This document shows, in pieces, positions 53,908-63,105 of a stretch of 64,000 nucleotides of DNA; within the stretch, counting starts at the first letter, position 1; each line of letters opens with the position of its first letter. The stretch spans positions 6,940,938 through 7,004,937 of the forward strand of contig NZ_CP037423.1 in the NCBI RefSeq assembly GCF_007754155.1. The letters are read 5' to 3'. Below the pieces are notes generated by a model. It was not told the DNA's origin and searched no databases. It was given only the letters and a program-made list of their open reading frames with translations. The position numbers and the translations under genes are program-made. The stretch is from Stieleria neptunia. Its GTDB lineage: Bacteria > Planctomycetota > Planctomycetia > Pirellulales > Pirellulaceae.

Positions 53908-55191
53908 TCAAACCTGCGCGATTCTGCCGGTCAGGACGGCATCAATCTCGTCCGCCGCAAGCTGTGGGGCGGACGAACCACCAAATCGATCTCGAATCCG
54001 TCGCGTCGATTCCGCCGTACCGACATCGTTTAGGACAAATGCCAGCTTGCCGGCAAGGTCACGATCGCGATGCAAGCAAACGCCGCACCCCAGTGCTGCC
54101 ACCCGATCGGCGTTGTCGAACTGGTCGAACGCCAGCGGGCGAATGATTTGCGGCACCCCGGCGCGCAAGGCCTGTGAGGTTGTGCCGATCCCGCCGTGGT
54201 GCACGATGGCACTGCAGTGCGGCAACAACTTGCCCAACGGCACGTAGCCTTGCGTGCGAACACCGGGCGGCAGTGATGGGGGAAAACAATCGGGATTGCC
54301 ACCGAGCAACAAGCCGGGCCGGTCGAGTTTCACGCACGCCTCGCCAGCACGCAGAAAGAACTCACGCGTGTGCCAGTTGGCCGAACCGGCGGTGAACACG
54401 AGCGGCCGGTCCGTCGGCAGATCGAGCGGTTGATCGGGGCCATCGGACAGGTCCCCATCAGACAGTGGTCCATCGGAGAGGGGAAATCCCACGTGGCGCA
54501 ATTGCGGGATCGCGTCGATCGTCGACGGCGCGAACCATTCCGGATAGCAGGCCAGCACCCGGTCGGGCGACAGCCACCAGCGATGCATGATCCGCCGCAC
54601 GGGGGCAAGACCGTGTTGCCGCCGAATGCGATTGATCGGACCGGCCAGCAGTGGGTCCAAGAGGATCTTGTCGCCCAACCAATAGGCCAGTCGAAAGGTG
54701 CGGCGATGGCGCGTCGGTTCAAATCGCCATGGCGTCAAACGCGCGGGTTGCTCGGGCGTTCGCAACATGACCGGTGCCAGGTGCACGTCGACCAGCGGCG
54801 TCGTCGGATCCAGATCACGAAAGATCCGCGCGGAAAAATCCAGCGGGTGCGAGACCAACACCGTTCGCCCCGGGCGGTGCAGCGATCGGATCAGATCGAA
54901 AAGTGGCTGCAAATACGCCGCCGCAACGCCACCGATCACTCGCCGCATGCCACGCAGCAGCGTCCACATCGCCGGATCGGCGAGCATCGTGTCGAACGCT
55001 TGGCGATCCATCAAGGGATGCGGTTCTAAACCGGCCGCTTCGGCGAGATCGGCGTACGGTTCGGCCAACGAGATCGCGACATCGTAGCCACGGCGTTTAA
55101 GCTCCGTCCCGATCGCGAGCATCGGATTGACATCGCCGCGCGAGCCGGGGGCGGAGAGGATGGCCAGCCGGCGATGGGGGGAGCTGTTCAA
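53908..55191 (-). CDS. GT1/UGT-family glycosyltransferase
   Basis: 427 residues. The N-terminus LAILSAPGSRGDVNPMLAIGTELKRRGYDV and the C-terminal donor site IVHHGGIGTTSQALRAGVPQIIRPLAFDQFDNADRV mark the sterol/rhamnosyl/macrolide glycosyltransferase group. Such enzymes add sugars to lipids or small molecules. LSDG recurs three times in a short linker (about 240-253). The start is a TTG at 55191, 6 nt after the stop of the FHA-GAF activator; the first ATG would remove the N-terminal strand, so TTG is preferred. It is co-transcribed with that regulator. Confidence 0.87.
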   Translation of the reverse strand: MNSSPHRRLAILSAPGSRGDVNPMLAIGTELKRRGYDVAISLAEPYADLAEAAGLEPHPLMDRQAFDTMLADPAMWTLLRGMRRVIGGVAAAYLQPLFDLIRSLHRPGRTVLVSHPLDFSARIFRDLDPTTPLVDVHLAPVMLRTPEQPARLTPWRFEPTRHRRTFRLAYWLGDKILLDPLLAGPINRIRRQHGLAPVRRIMHRWWLSPDRVLACYPEWFAPSTIDAIPQLRHVGFPLSDGPLSDGDLSDGPDQPLDLPTDRPLVFTAGSANWHTREFFLRAGEACVKLDRPGLLLGGNPDCFPPSLPPGVRTQGYVPLGKLLPHCSAIVHHGGIGTTSQALRAGVPQIIRPLAFDQFDNADRVAALGCGVCLHRDRDLAGKLAFVLNDVGTAESTRRIRDRFGGSSAPQLAADEIDAVLTGRIAQV

Positions 55192-55197
55192 TGGGAT

Positions 55198-57024
55198 TCA
55201 GCGGTCGATTTCGTATTCGGTGATCTTGCGATACGCTGTGGCTCGGCTGATCCCCAATAGCTTGGCCGCTTCGGGCACACTGCCGGCGGTTCGTTCGAGC
55301 GCTTTGACGATCAAACGTTTTTCCCACTCATCGATCCGGAACGTATCCAGGCGGCTGATTCCCGCGTCGCGCAGCCCGAGGTCGTCGGGTTGGATTTCGA
55401 CGTCGTCGGCCATCACGATCGCGCTGTCGATGACGTTGCGCAATTGTCGGATATTCCCCGGCCACATGTACTGGTGCATCCGCGCGCGAGCGGCGTCGGA
55501 AAGTTTCAGCTGGGCACGACCATGTTGCAGCCGAAAGTGTTCCAGAAAATGGTCGATCAGCAGATCCAAATCGTCGCCACGTTCGCGCAACGGGGGCAAC
55601 AGCAATTCAAAAACACTCAATCGATAAAACAGATCTTCGCGGAAACGTTTCTCGCGAACGAATTCGGCCAGATCACGATTGGTCGCCGCGATCACGCGAA
55701 CATCGACGTGGACTTCCTGGGTTCCGCCGACGGGCAAGAACGGATGGCCTTCGAGGATCCGCAACAGTTTGGCTTGTCCTTCCAACGTCAGTTCACCGAT
55801 CTCATCGAGAAACAGCGTGCCGGTGTGGGCTTGTTGGAACCAGCCTTCGTGGTCGCTGTCGGCGCCGGTGAAGGATCCTTTTTTGTGTCCGAACAGTTGG
55901 CTTTCGATCAGCTCGGCGGGAATCGCCGCACAGTTGACGGTCAACATCGGTCGCTTCGCCCGTTTGCTGCTGCGATGGACGGCGCGGGCGACCAGTTCCT
56001 TTCCGCAACCGCTTTCACCCCGCACCAAAACGCATCCGTTGGCCGCGGCGACGCGAGCAATCTTTTCTTTCAGCCGCAGCATCACGGGGCTTTCGCCGAT
56101 CAACTCATCCGTGTCGGCGTTCCGCTTCGCGATCTGTTTGGCTTCGACGCGCAACTGGTCGTGCTGCAACGCGCGATCCAATCCGACGGCCAACAAGCGG
56201 GCCGCGGCGATCGACAATTCGAAGTCGATTTCATTGAAAGACGGACGGTTGCGGTACAGGTGCAGAATGCCGATGTTCGCTTCATTGGTGTCCAGCGGAA
56301 CGTAGATCGCATCGGACCAAACGGACTTCGCCGGCAGTTTTTCCTGCAAGTCGGTGTCTTGCGATCGTTTGTCATTGACCCAGATGGCTTCACCGCCGCC
56401 GACGACACGACGCAAGATCGCCCGGCTGACTTTGACTTTGTCGACTTCATCGGCGGGTTCGACCTTGTGCGGACGTTGCCGACCGTCGCCGCTGTCAAAG
56501 GAAAGCCCCACGGCGTCGGCACTGGTTCGGTCACGCAGCAATTTGAGCACCGAGTCGATCACTTCGTCGGGATTCTCCAACCGCAGCATCGACAGACTGA
56601 GCAGATACAGATCGAACAAATACCCGGCGTGGGCAACGTCGCGCATCGGGTCATCGGTCGACTTGGTATCGATCAACGAAACGTCTTGGACGATCGTCTG
56701 AAACGCATCGTCCAGCTCGCCACTGTCGGACGACGGATCGATGAAACGCAGCTCCGTGCCGCCGATGGTCAGCACACACTGGTCGGCGATCTGGGCCGTA
56801 TCGATCTTTTGGCTGTTGACCAACGTCCCGTTCCGGCTGCCCGTGTCCCGGACCTGCCAGCGGTCGTCCTCATAGAACACGACGGCGTGAAACCGGCTAC
56901 AGACCGGATCGGACAACATGATCTCACAGGTCGACCCGCGCCCAACGTGCATCGGCCGCTCGGGGTCCAAGGGGTAATGGCGGCCCTTCTCGGGCCCGGT
57001 TTCGACCGCTAAGTACGCGACCAT
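55198..57024 (-). CDS. FHA-GAF sigma54-dependent transcription activator
   Basis: 608 residues. Residues 1-95 are an FHA domain (VGRGSTCEIMLSD, FHAVV, GSRNGTLVN), which binds phosphothreonine. Residues 135-290 are GAF-like. Residues 310-535 are the AAA+ core: Walker A GESGCGKELVARAVH, the sigma54 loop GSFTGA (Ser for the first Ala of GAFTGA), GTLFLDEIGEL for Walker B. The C-terminus is a Fis-type helix-turn-helix (PEAAKLLGISRATAYRKI). It should activate sigma54 promoters on a Ser/Thr kinase signal. The first gene of an operon with the glycosyltransferase. The ATG at 57024 is clear. Confidence 0.93.
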   Translation of the reverse strand: MVAYLAVETGPEKGRHYPLDPERPMHVGRGSTCEIMLSDPVCSRFHAVVFYEDDRWQVRDTGSRNGTLVNSQKIDTAQIADQCVLTIGGTELRFIDPSSDSGELDDAFQTIVQDVSLIDTKSTDDPMRDVAHAGYLFDLYLLSLSMLRLENPDEVIDSVLKLLRDRTSADAVGLSFDSGDGRQRPHKVEPADEVDKVKVSRAILRRVVGGGEAIWVNDKRSQDTDLQEKLPAKSVWSDAIYVPLDTNEANIGILHLYRNRPSFNEIDFELSIAAARLLAVGLDRALQHDQLRVEAKQIAKRNADTDELIGESPVMLRLKEKIARVAAANGCVLVRGESGCGKELVARAVHRSSKRAKRPMLTVNCAAIPAELIESQLFGHKKGSFTGADSDHEGWFQQAHTGTLFLDEIGELTLEGQAKLLRILEGHPFLPVGGTQEVHVDVRVIAATNRDLAEFVREKRFREDLFYRLSVFELLLPPLRERGDDLDLLIDHFLEHFRLQHGRAQLKLSDAARARMHQYMWPGNIRQLRNVIDSAIVMADDVEIQPDDLGLRDAGISRLDTFRIDEWEKRLIVKALERTAGSVPEAAKLLGISRATAYRKITEYEIDR

Positions 57025-57248
57025 GATTCATTCACGTCGTGGGGGGTGAGTGACGGTCGACTCAAAGCGATCTTCGCCTTGTCAACGACTACGATCCCCC
57101 GCCGTGCTCAGAGATTTCGTGACGAACTCACGGATCTGGCGATCAAACCGCGATTCGAAGCCCCTGTTGCGACGGGGAATTCTCCCGCAGTCGACCACCC
57201 CTATCATAGCCCCATTCTCATTTTAAGACTAGTGAGATGCTTACCCCA

Positions 57249-59093
57249 CTAGCCGGCGGCGGTTTCGGCGGGCTGTTCCAAGACACCTCGGCAGCGTCCC
57301 CACACCATCAGGCCTTCGATGGCCATCCAGATCTGCAGCCCCAGAATCGAGAACCCGAACGTGGTCAGCACGACGTTGCCGGACGGCAGCCAGTTGAAAA
57401 ACAGGTCGTAGGTGATCGCCCAGGCGGGCATCAACAACATCACAAACATCGGGATCATGACCGACGCGAGCGGTTTGCTGCGGCGGGCCAAGAAAATCAG
57501 CGCGACCATCAGCGCCAATCCGGCCAACAGCTGGTTGGTCGCGCCGAACAGGGGCCACAGCACCAAGCCTCCCTTGCCGGGACTGTCACCGGCGAACACG
57601 GCGATGGCCAATCCGATCCCGACGGCGATCGCGGTGGCCACGTATTTGTTGGCCAACGGCTTGGCGCCCGCCGAGAGCGCCAGTTCGCTGATCACGTAGC
57701 GTTGCAGACGGGTGGCGGTGTCCAGCGTCGTGGCGGCGAAACAGGCGACCAGGACCGCCATGATCGCAATCGCCATGCGTAACGGCAGGCCGAGTGCGGA
57801 CAAGAAGTTTGCCCCACCGTCGACGAAGGCCCGAAGTTTCTTGGCCAGGTTCTGCTTCTTCCAACCCGCGTCCGGCTCTCCGTCAGCCCCGGTTCGATAG
57901 TATTCCCGCCAAGCCTGGTTTCCCGACACATCGGCCCGCTCGATGTTGACGACGGACCGGGCCGCGGCTCCTTCGCCCACCATCGTCACGCTACGATTGA
58001 GCGGCCCCATGCCCACGCCGGCCGAACAGGCCAGGATCACCAGCACGGCCAACATGCCTTCGAGCAACATGCTGCCGTAGCCGACCGCCTGGGCATCGCT
58101 CGCTTTTTCGAGCTGCTTGCTGGTCGTTCCGCTGCTGACCAGACAATGAAACCCGCTGCAGGCTCCGCAGGCGATCGTGATGAACAAGAACGGGAACATG
58201 CTCGGCGCATCGGCCGGAACTTCGCTGGCGATCATCGGAGCCGAATCAGACAACTGTGCTTGACCGGTCATCGACGCGATGCCCAAACCGGCCAACAATA
58301 GCGCCAGTGCGACGAACAACTGCAGGCTGTTGATGTAGTCCCGCGGCTGCAGCAACAACCAAACGGGAAGCACCGAGGCGATGAACGCGTAAATCAGCAG
58401 CGCGATGGTCCAGACGACCGTCGGCGTCCACAGCAGGCTGTCCGCGGGCAGGTAGGGCGTCAAATCGACGGGCAAGTGATAGGCACCCAGGTAAACCGCA
58501 ACGTACAACGCGGCCAATCCGACCAGGCTGGGAATCACCAATCCGCCGCCGCTGCGATACCGCAGCCCGATCACGACGGCGATCGGCATCGCAATCCAAA
58601 CGCTCAGCACCGATTCGGGGTAGATCGCAAAGATACTGGCGATGACCAATCCGAAGACGGCCAAAACGATCGAGAGTGCGAGCGCCAGGACGATCAAAAA
58701 CAGCACCTTGGCGCGTGGAGAAATCAGTCGACCGGCCGCTTGTCCGATCGTCTGCCCCTTGTTGCGGATCGAGATCACCAGGGCCGCCAAGTCATGCACG
58801 CCTCCGATCAGAATGGACCCGAACACCACCCACAGCAGCGCCGGCAGCCAGCCCCAAAACACGGCCAATGCCGGTCCGACGATCGGTCCCGTCCCGGCGA
58901 TGCTGGTGAAATGGTGACCGAACACGATCGATTTGCGAGTCGGGACGAAATCGACATCGTCGCGGCATTCCTCGCTCGGCATCGTGGCGTCGTCGGTCAG
59001 CCCGAACAGACGCTTGGCCAGCCAACGGCCATACGTGTTGTAGGCGACGACAAATCCGACCATCGACAAGACGGCGACGAGGAGAGTGCTCAT
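57249..59093 (-). CDS. cstA: CstA-family peptide/pyruvate transporter
   Basis: 614 residues with about 15 membrane helices. CstA signs: GRWLAKRLFGL, the conserved FGHHFTSIAGTGPIVGPALAVFWGW (about 58-82), IGGVHDLAAL, and FLFITIACGACSGFHCLVSSGTTSKQL. C-terminal residues VACFAATTLDTATRLQRY and LWPLFGATNQLLAGLAL agree. Members take up peptides or pyruvate during carbon limitation. The ATG at 59093 gives the family N-terminus; the open frame continues to 59144. The stop codon lies over a 14-bp piece of the 26-bp repeat. Confidence 0.93.
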   Translation of the reverse strand: MSTLLVAVLSMVGFVVAYNTYGRWLAKRLFGLTDDATMPSEECRDDVDFVPTRKSIVFGHHFTSIAGTGPIVGPALAVFWGWLPALLWVVFGSILIGGVHDLAALVISIRNKGQTIGQAAGRLISPRAKVLFLIVLALALSIVLAVFGLVIASIFAIYPESVLSVWIAMPIAVVIGLRYRSGGGLVIPSLVGLAALYVAVYLGAYHLPVDLTPYLPADSLLWTPTVVWTIALLIYAFIASVLPVWLLLQPRDYINSLQLFVALALLLAGLGIASMTGQAQLSDSAPMIASEVPADAPSMFPFLFITIACGACSGFHCLVSSGTTSKQLEKASDAQAVGYGSMLLEGMLAVLVILACSAGVGMGPLNRSVTMVGEGAAARSVVNIERADVSGNQAWREYYRTGADGEPDAGWKKQNLAKKLRAFVDGGANFLSALGLPLRMAIAIMAVLVACFAATTLDTATRLQRYVISELALSAGAKPLANKYVATAIAVGIGLAIAVFAGDSPGKGGLVLWPLFGATNQLLAGLALMVALIFLARRSKPLASVMIPMFVMLLMPAWAITYDLFFNWLPSGNVVLTTFGFSILGLQIWMAIEGLMVWGRCRGVLEQPAETAAG

Positions 59094-59261
59094 GGGGGAT
59101 ACGGCCAGCGGCCCAAAATGGCGGGAATTCGATTCGGAAGGCAATGAGAAGAATCGAGGAGTTTAACCGATCGGCGGCGGTTTGTCGTTTCCACGTCAGA
59201 TCGAATGCACCGCGCAGGGTAACACGGTGAAGCATTCTCCCCCTGTGTTTCTTGAGGTTTT

Positions 59262-59447
59262 AGCGACAGGCCGCGAGCCCTCCGGTTCTTCATCTTTGCC
59301 AAAACACCGGAGAGGCTCGCGGGCTGTCGATTGAGTCGGGATCTGCTGAGTCATTGGTGAGCCGTCGGCCGTCAGGCCTCGGGCGGGCGCCCGAGTGCCC
59401 GGCCGCTTACGCGTCGCGGCTCACAAAAACGACAGCCCGCTCGCGCC
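59262..59447. repeat. Nested palindromic repeat, copy 3, with an adjoining hairpin
   Basis: 59262-59330 is an inverted pair: GCGACAGGCCGCGAGCC plus CTCCGG against CCGGAGAGGCTCGCGGGCTGTCG. The right arm is shared with the next element, 59314-59447, whose outer arms are GGCTCGCGGGCTGTCGA and CGACAGCCCGCTCGCGCC. Its inner arms are GTGAGCCG (59357) and CGGCTCAC (59424). Core words match copies at 26101 and 2755. It lies in the 498-bp gap between the divergent cstA and trxB genes. Confidence 0.87.
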
Positions 59448-59591
59448 CTACCGCTAAAAAAGATGCTTCACAGCGAAGCCCGCGGGTGTACACGCCTGCC
59501 TGCCATGGAACAGCCGGTGACGCGGTCCTATAATCCCCCCGAATCAGCCCCGAACATTTGCCAGAACCATCTCTGAAGGAGTTCTCACACG

Positions 59592-60659
59592 GTGAGCAAC
59601 GAGATCGAAAAAACCATCATCATCGGCAGCGGCCCTGCCGGCTGGTCCGCCGCCATTTACGCCGCTCGGGCCAACCTGAACCCGGTCGTCTACGAGGGAA
59701 CCGTCAAGCCGGAGATGATCCCGCTGGGGCAATTGGCGTTCACGACCGAAGTGGAAAACTTTGCGGGTTTTCCGGCCGGTGACATCCGCTCGTTTGTCGA
59801 ATCGGCCGTCGACAAGGACCGCCACTGGAACTTGCCGCCGGTTCCGGCAGGCCATGAGCGAGACGGCAAGCCGCACTACGCGGTTCAAGGCGTCGAATTG
59901 ATGGAATTGATGAAACAACAGGCGCTCAACTTCGGGACCCGTGTGATCGGTGAAGACATCGTCAGCGTGGATTTCAGCGCGCCGGTGAAAAAGCTGACCA
60001 CCAGCGGCGGGGCGACCGTCCAGGCTCACACGGTGATCATCGCCACCGGTGCCCGGGCGAACTACCTGGGACTGCCCAGCGAAGAGGATTACAAGAACAA
60101 GGGCGTCAGCGCCTGTGCGGTCTGCGACGGCGCCTTGCCGATCTATCGCAGCAAGCCGCTGGCCGTCGTCGGCGGCGGCGACTCCGCGGTCGAAGAAGCC
60201 ACCTACTTGGCCAACTTGAAAGGCGCCGACACGATTTACCTGCTGGTGCGACGCGATGAAATGCGGGCCAGCAAGGTCATGCAAGACCGCGCGATCAATC
60301 ACCCCAACATCGACATCCAGTGGAACACAGTGGTCGACGAAGTCCAGGGCGACGGCAACCTGGTCAATAATCTCCGCGTCAAAAGCACCGTCGACGATTC
60401 GGTTCGCGATTTGAAAGTCGGCGGCATGTTTGTCGCCATCGGGCACACGCCCAACACGTCCTTCCTGGAAGGGGCCGTCGAAATGAACGAAGCCGGCTAC
60501 ATCCAATGGGCCAAGGCGTTTCGCACCCACACCTCGGTCGCGGGCGTGTTCGCCGCCGGCGACGTCGCCGACGACTACTACCGCCAAGCGATCACCTCGG
60601 CCGGCACCGGCTGCATGGCCGCACTCGACGCCGAACGGTATCTGGTCGAATTGGAGTAG
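59592..60659 (+). CDS. trxB: Thioredoxin reductase
   Basis: 355 residues. It uses NADPH and FAD to reduce thioredoxin. The FAD site is [18 protein letters not shown] (about 9-26), the redox disulfide is CAVC in ACAVCDGA, the NADPH site is [13 protein letters not shown], and the C-terminal FAD motif is [10 protein letters not shown]. It is about 35 residues longer than E. coli TrxB because of an insert near residues 65-105 ([21 protein letters not shown]). The start is a GTG at 59592 with AAGGAG about 10 nt upstream. Confidence 0.95.
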   Translation: MSNEIEKTIIIGSGPAGWSAAIYAARANLNPVVYEGTVKPEMIPLGQLAFTTEVENFAGFPAGDIRSFVESAVDKDRHWNLPPVPAGHERDGKPHYAVQGVELMELMKQQALNFGTRVIGEDIVSVDFSAPVKKLTTSGGATVQAHTVIIATGARANYLGLPSEEDYKNKGVSACAVCDGALPIYRSKPLAVVGGGDSAVEEATYLANLKGADTIYLLVRRDEMRASKVMQDRAINHPNIDIQWNTVVDEVQGDGNLVNNLRVKSTVDDSVRDLKVGGMFVAIGHTPNTSFLEGAVEMNEAGYIQWAKAFRTHTSVAGVFAAGDVADDYYRQAITSAGTGCMAALDAERYLVELE

Positions 60660-60677
60660 GATCTTCAGTCTTTCCCT

Positions 60678-60814
60678 CGTGACGAGGCTCCCGCCTCGTC
60701 ACGCAGGTGTGTCGGAGGCTCCCGCCTCGTGAGCCCGCCGGCGGAGCCGGCGGGGGTGGCAAGCAGGATGCTTACCCCACGTTGCGACGGTGGCAAGCAG
60801 GATGCTTACCCCAC
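60678..60814. repeat. Composite repeat with two identical 26-bp elements
   Basis: GACGAGGCTCCCGCCTCGTC (60681-60700) is a perfect palindrome. After a second GAGGCTCCCGCCTCGT and a GCCGGC hairpin, the 26-bp element GGTGGCAAGCAGGATGCTTA plus CCCCAC occurs at 60755-60780 and again at 60789-60814. The whole matches the reverse of 51592-51635. It fills the gap between trxB and the NRAMP-like gene. Confidence 0.88.
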
Positions 60815-60909
60815 TTTGCGTGTCCCTGCACCACACGCGGCGCATCTTCGGCTATATTTCGCGGCAGATCGCCCCCTCCCTCACCTCCTTTTCCTTTGCC
60901 GCGTGTTCG

Positions 60910-62667
60910 ATGACCGATCAACCCACCTCTGATTCTGACGCTCCATCCGTGTCTGGCCCCCCAGTCAGCGAAAAAGTGCTCGCCGACCGCAAGCTGTTGC
61001 TCGACGCCCAGGCCAGCGGTAAGACGCTGTCAACGTACGTGCGGCTGTCCGGGCCGGGCTGGTTGCAAGCCGCGATCACCCTGGGTGGCGGCTCCTTGGC
61101 CGGTGCACTGTTCCTGGGCGTGCTGGGTGGGACCAGCATGCTGTGGCTGCAACTGCTGGCGATCACGATGGGTGTGATCATGCTGTCGGCGATCAGTTAC
61201 GTGACGCTGTCGACCGGGCGGCGCCCGTTTGAAGCGATCAACAATGAAATCAATCCGGCGTTGGGGTGGGGATGGATCATCGCGACGGCGATGGCGAACA
61301 TCATTTGGTGCATGCCACAATTCAGTCTCTGTTATGACGCGATCGACAAAAACCTCGCCAACCTGGCCGGAGGCGACGGGCTCGGCGATGCCAGGAGCAC
61401 CAAGATCATCGTCACCGTCTTGCTCTTTTTCGCCGCCGGATTTGTGGTGCTGCTGAACACCAAACAGGGTCGCGCTGCCAAGCTGTTTGACATCGTGCTC
61501 AAATCGTTGGTCGGCATGGTCGTGATCTGCTTCTTCGGCGTCGTGGTGTTGCTGGCCATCAACGGCGAACTTGAATTCGGAGGAATCTTGGCCGGATTCA
61601 TCCCCGACCTGGGGCAATGGAACAATCCGGCCGGTGAGATGACGGCGGTCGTGGCATCGCTGGGGCAATCCGAGCAATCCTATTGGACGGGCCAACTGGT
61701 CAGCACGCAGCGATCGGTGATGATCGCCGCAGCCGCCACCGCGGTCGGGATCAACATGACATTTCTCTTGCCCTATTCGATGCTCGCCCGCGGCTGGGAC
61801 AAACCGTTCCGCGGATTGGCACGATTCGACCTGTCCACCGGCATGGCCATCCCCTACGTGGTGGTGACCAGTTGCGTCGTGATCGCCGCATCATTTTCGC
61901 TGCACAACAAGATCGATGATTCGCTGGCCAGCAATAATCTGGCGACGATGCAAGAAAGCCCGTATTACACCGGCGTCGAACCGATCTTGTTGGGTCGGGT
62001 CGATCACGAACTTGGCCCCGAAGCGGCCGCATCGATGTCCGGCGAAGAGAAACTGCAGCGAATCGCCGCGCTCAGCGTGGAAGAAAAACGAGTCGCCTTG
62101 TCGCTGGTCAAACGCAATGCGTTTCAATTGTCCGGCACGCTGGAACCCCTGCTCGGTCAATCGCTTTCCAACCTCGTGTTCGGCCTCGGCGTGTTCGGAA
62201 TGGGTTTCTCCACGATCGTGATCCTGATGCTGATCAACGGTTATGCGTTTCGCGAAATGGCCGGGCAGCCCGACGGGGCGGTCCCGTTTGTCGCCGGTTG
62301 TCTGGTCGCGGGACTGAGCGGCGCGACGTGGTGGTATTTGTGGGACGGGGAAGCCAAGTTCTGGCTGGCCATTTTTGCCAGCACGTTCGGCATGATGCTG
62401 TTGCCGATCGCCTACGTGACGTTTTTCCTGATGATGAACAACAAACGGATCCTGGGTGCAGAAAAACCGACCGGTGGGCGGATGCTTGCTTGGAATGTGT
62501 TGATGTTGTTTGCGGTCATCGGAGCGACCGTGGCGGCCGTGTCGGCGATCAGCGAGAAGGCCAACGATCCGAAATCCTTCCCCGTGATCATCGGGTTGAT
62601 CGTCGTGTACGGCGTCGCGGTGATCGTCGGTTTCGTCAAGAAACGCGGCGGGGCGATCGCCGGCTAG
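60910..62667 (+). CDS. Divergent NRAMP-like metal transporter
   Basis: 585 residues from the ATG at 60910, about 11 helices after a 45-residue polar leader. The first helix starts LSGPGWLQAAITLGGGSLAGALFLG, which aligns with the NRAMP TM1 pattern GPGLLxxxxxxDPGN, but the metal-binding DPGN is GGGS. The TM6 MPH region is LPYSMLARGW. Both metal-site motifs are therefore absent. Relatives with such changes have been reported as Mg or other transporters; the substrate here is unknown. Helices 7-8 are joined by a longer soluble loop (about 340-410, EEKLQRIAALSVEEKRVAL). Confidence 0.7.
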   Translation: MTDQPTSDSDAPSVSGPPVSEKVLADRKLLLDAQASGKTLSTYVRLSGPGWLQAAITLGGGSLAGALFLGVLGGTSMLWLQLLAITMGVIMLSAISYVTLSTGRRPFEAINNEINPALGWGWIIATAMANIIWCMPQFSLCYDAIDKNLANLAGGDGLGDARSTKIIVTVLLFFAAGFVVLLNTKQGRAAKLFDIVLKSLVGMVVICFFGVVVLLAINGELEFGGILAGFIPDLGQWNNPAGEMTAVVASLGQSEQSYWTGQLVSTQRSVMIAAAATAVGINMTFLLPYSMLARGWDKPFRGLARFDLSTGMAIPYVVVTSCVVIAASFSLHNKIDDSLASNNLATMQESPYYTGVEPILLGRVDHELGPEAAASMSGEEKLQRIAALSVEEKRVALSLVKRNAFQLSGTLEPLLGQSLSNLVFGLGVFGMGFSTIVILMLINGYAFREMAGQPDGAVPFVAGCLVAGLSGATWWYLWDGEAKFWLAIFASTFGMMLLPIAYVTFFLMMNNKRILGAEKPTGGRMLAWNVLMLFAVIGATVAAVSAISEKANDPKSFPVIIGLIVVYGVAVIVGFVKKRGGAIAG

Positions 62668-62822
62668 CTGCCGGTACGATTGTTGGCATGCCCCGGAACG
62701 GGAGGCGATAGGCTCCGATGACGTGTTTCTCGGAGGTGTCGCTGCGATTACCTCCGGCTACTCGCTGACATCCCTCGGGACGTTGATTTCATGACTGCGG
62801 ACATCTAATAAATACACTGGCT

Positions 62823-62881
62823 CCCCTCTCCCCAAAAAACGCCAAAGACGCGAAGCGTCGAGCGTTTTTTGGGGAGAGGGG
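62823..62881. repeat. Nested hairpin, perfect 20-bp outer stem
   Basis: CCCCTCTCCCCAAAAAACGC (62823-62842) and its exact complement (62862-62881). Inside the loop GACGC-GAA-GCGTC (62848-62860) makes a second stem. It lies in the gap between the NRAMP-like gene and the PQQ gene (62668-63105), where no gene is supported. A T-run occurs within the right arm, so it could terminate transcription. Confidence 0.9.
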
Positions 62882-63105
62882 CCGGGGGTGAGGGGCAGCA
62901 CGTCTGGCCAGCAACGGCGTCAAGGGTAACCGCCCATCCGTCTTCTCCACGACTAGTGAGATGGCTCCAGCCAACCCGCGATCTTCGGAGGGATTCCCGA
63001 CGACGACTCCCGGCTTTCGCTTCCTTTCGGAAACCGATTCGATCGATTATTCTGGTCGGATTGAATTCCCGCCTGTTTGATCCCACCTGCGCATCCAGAG
63101 TGAAA

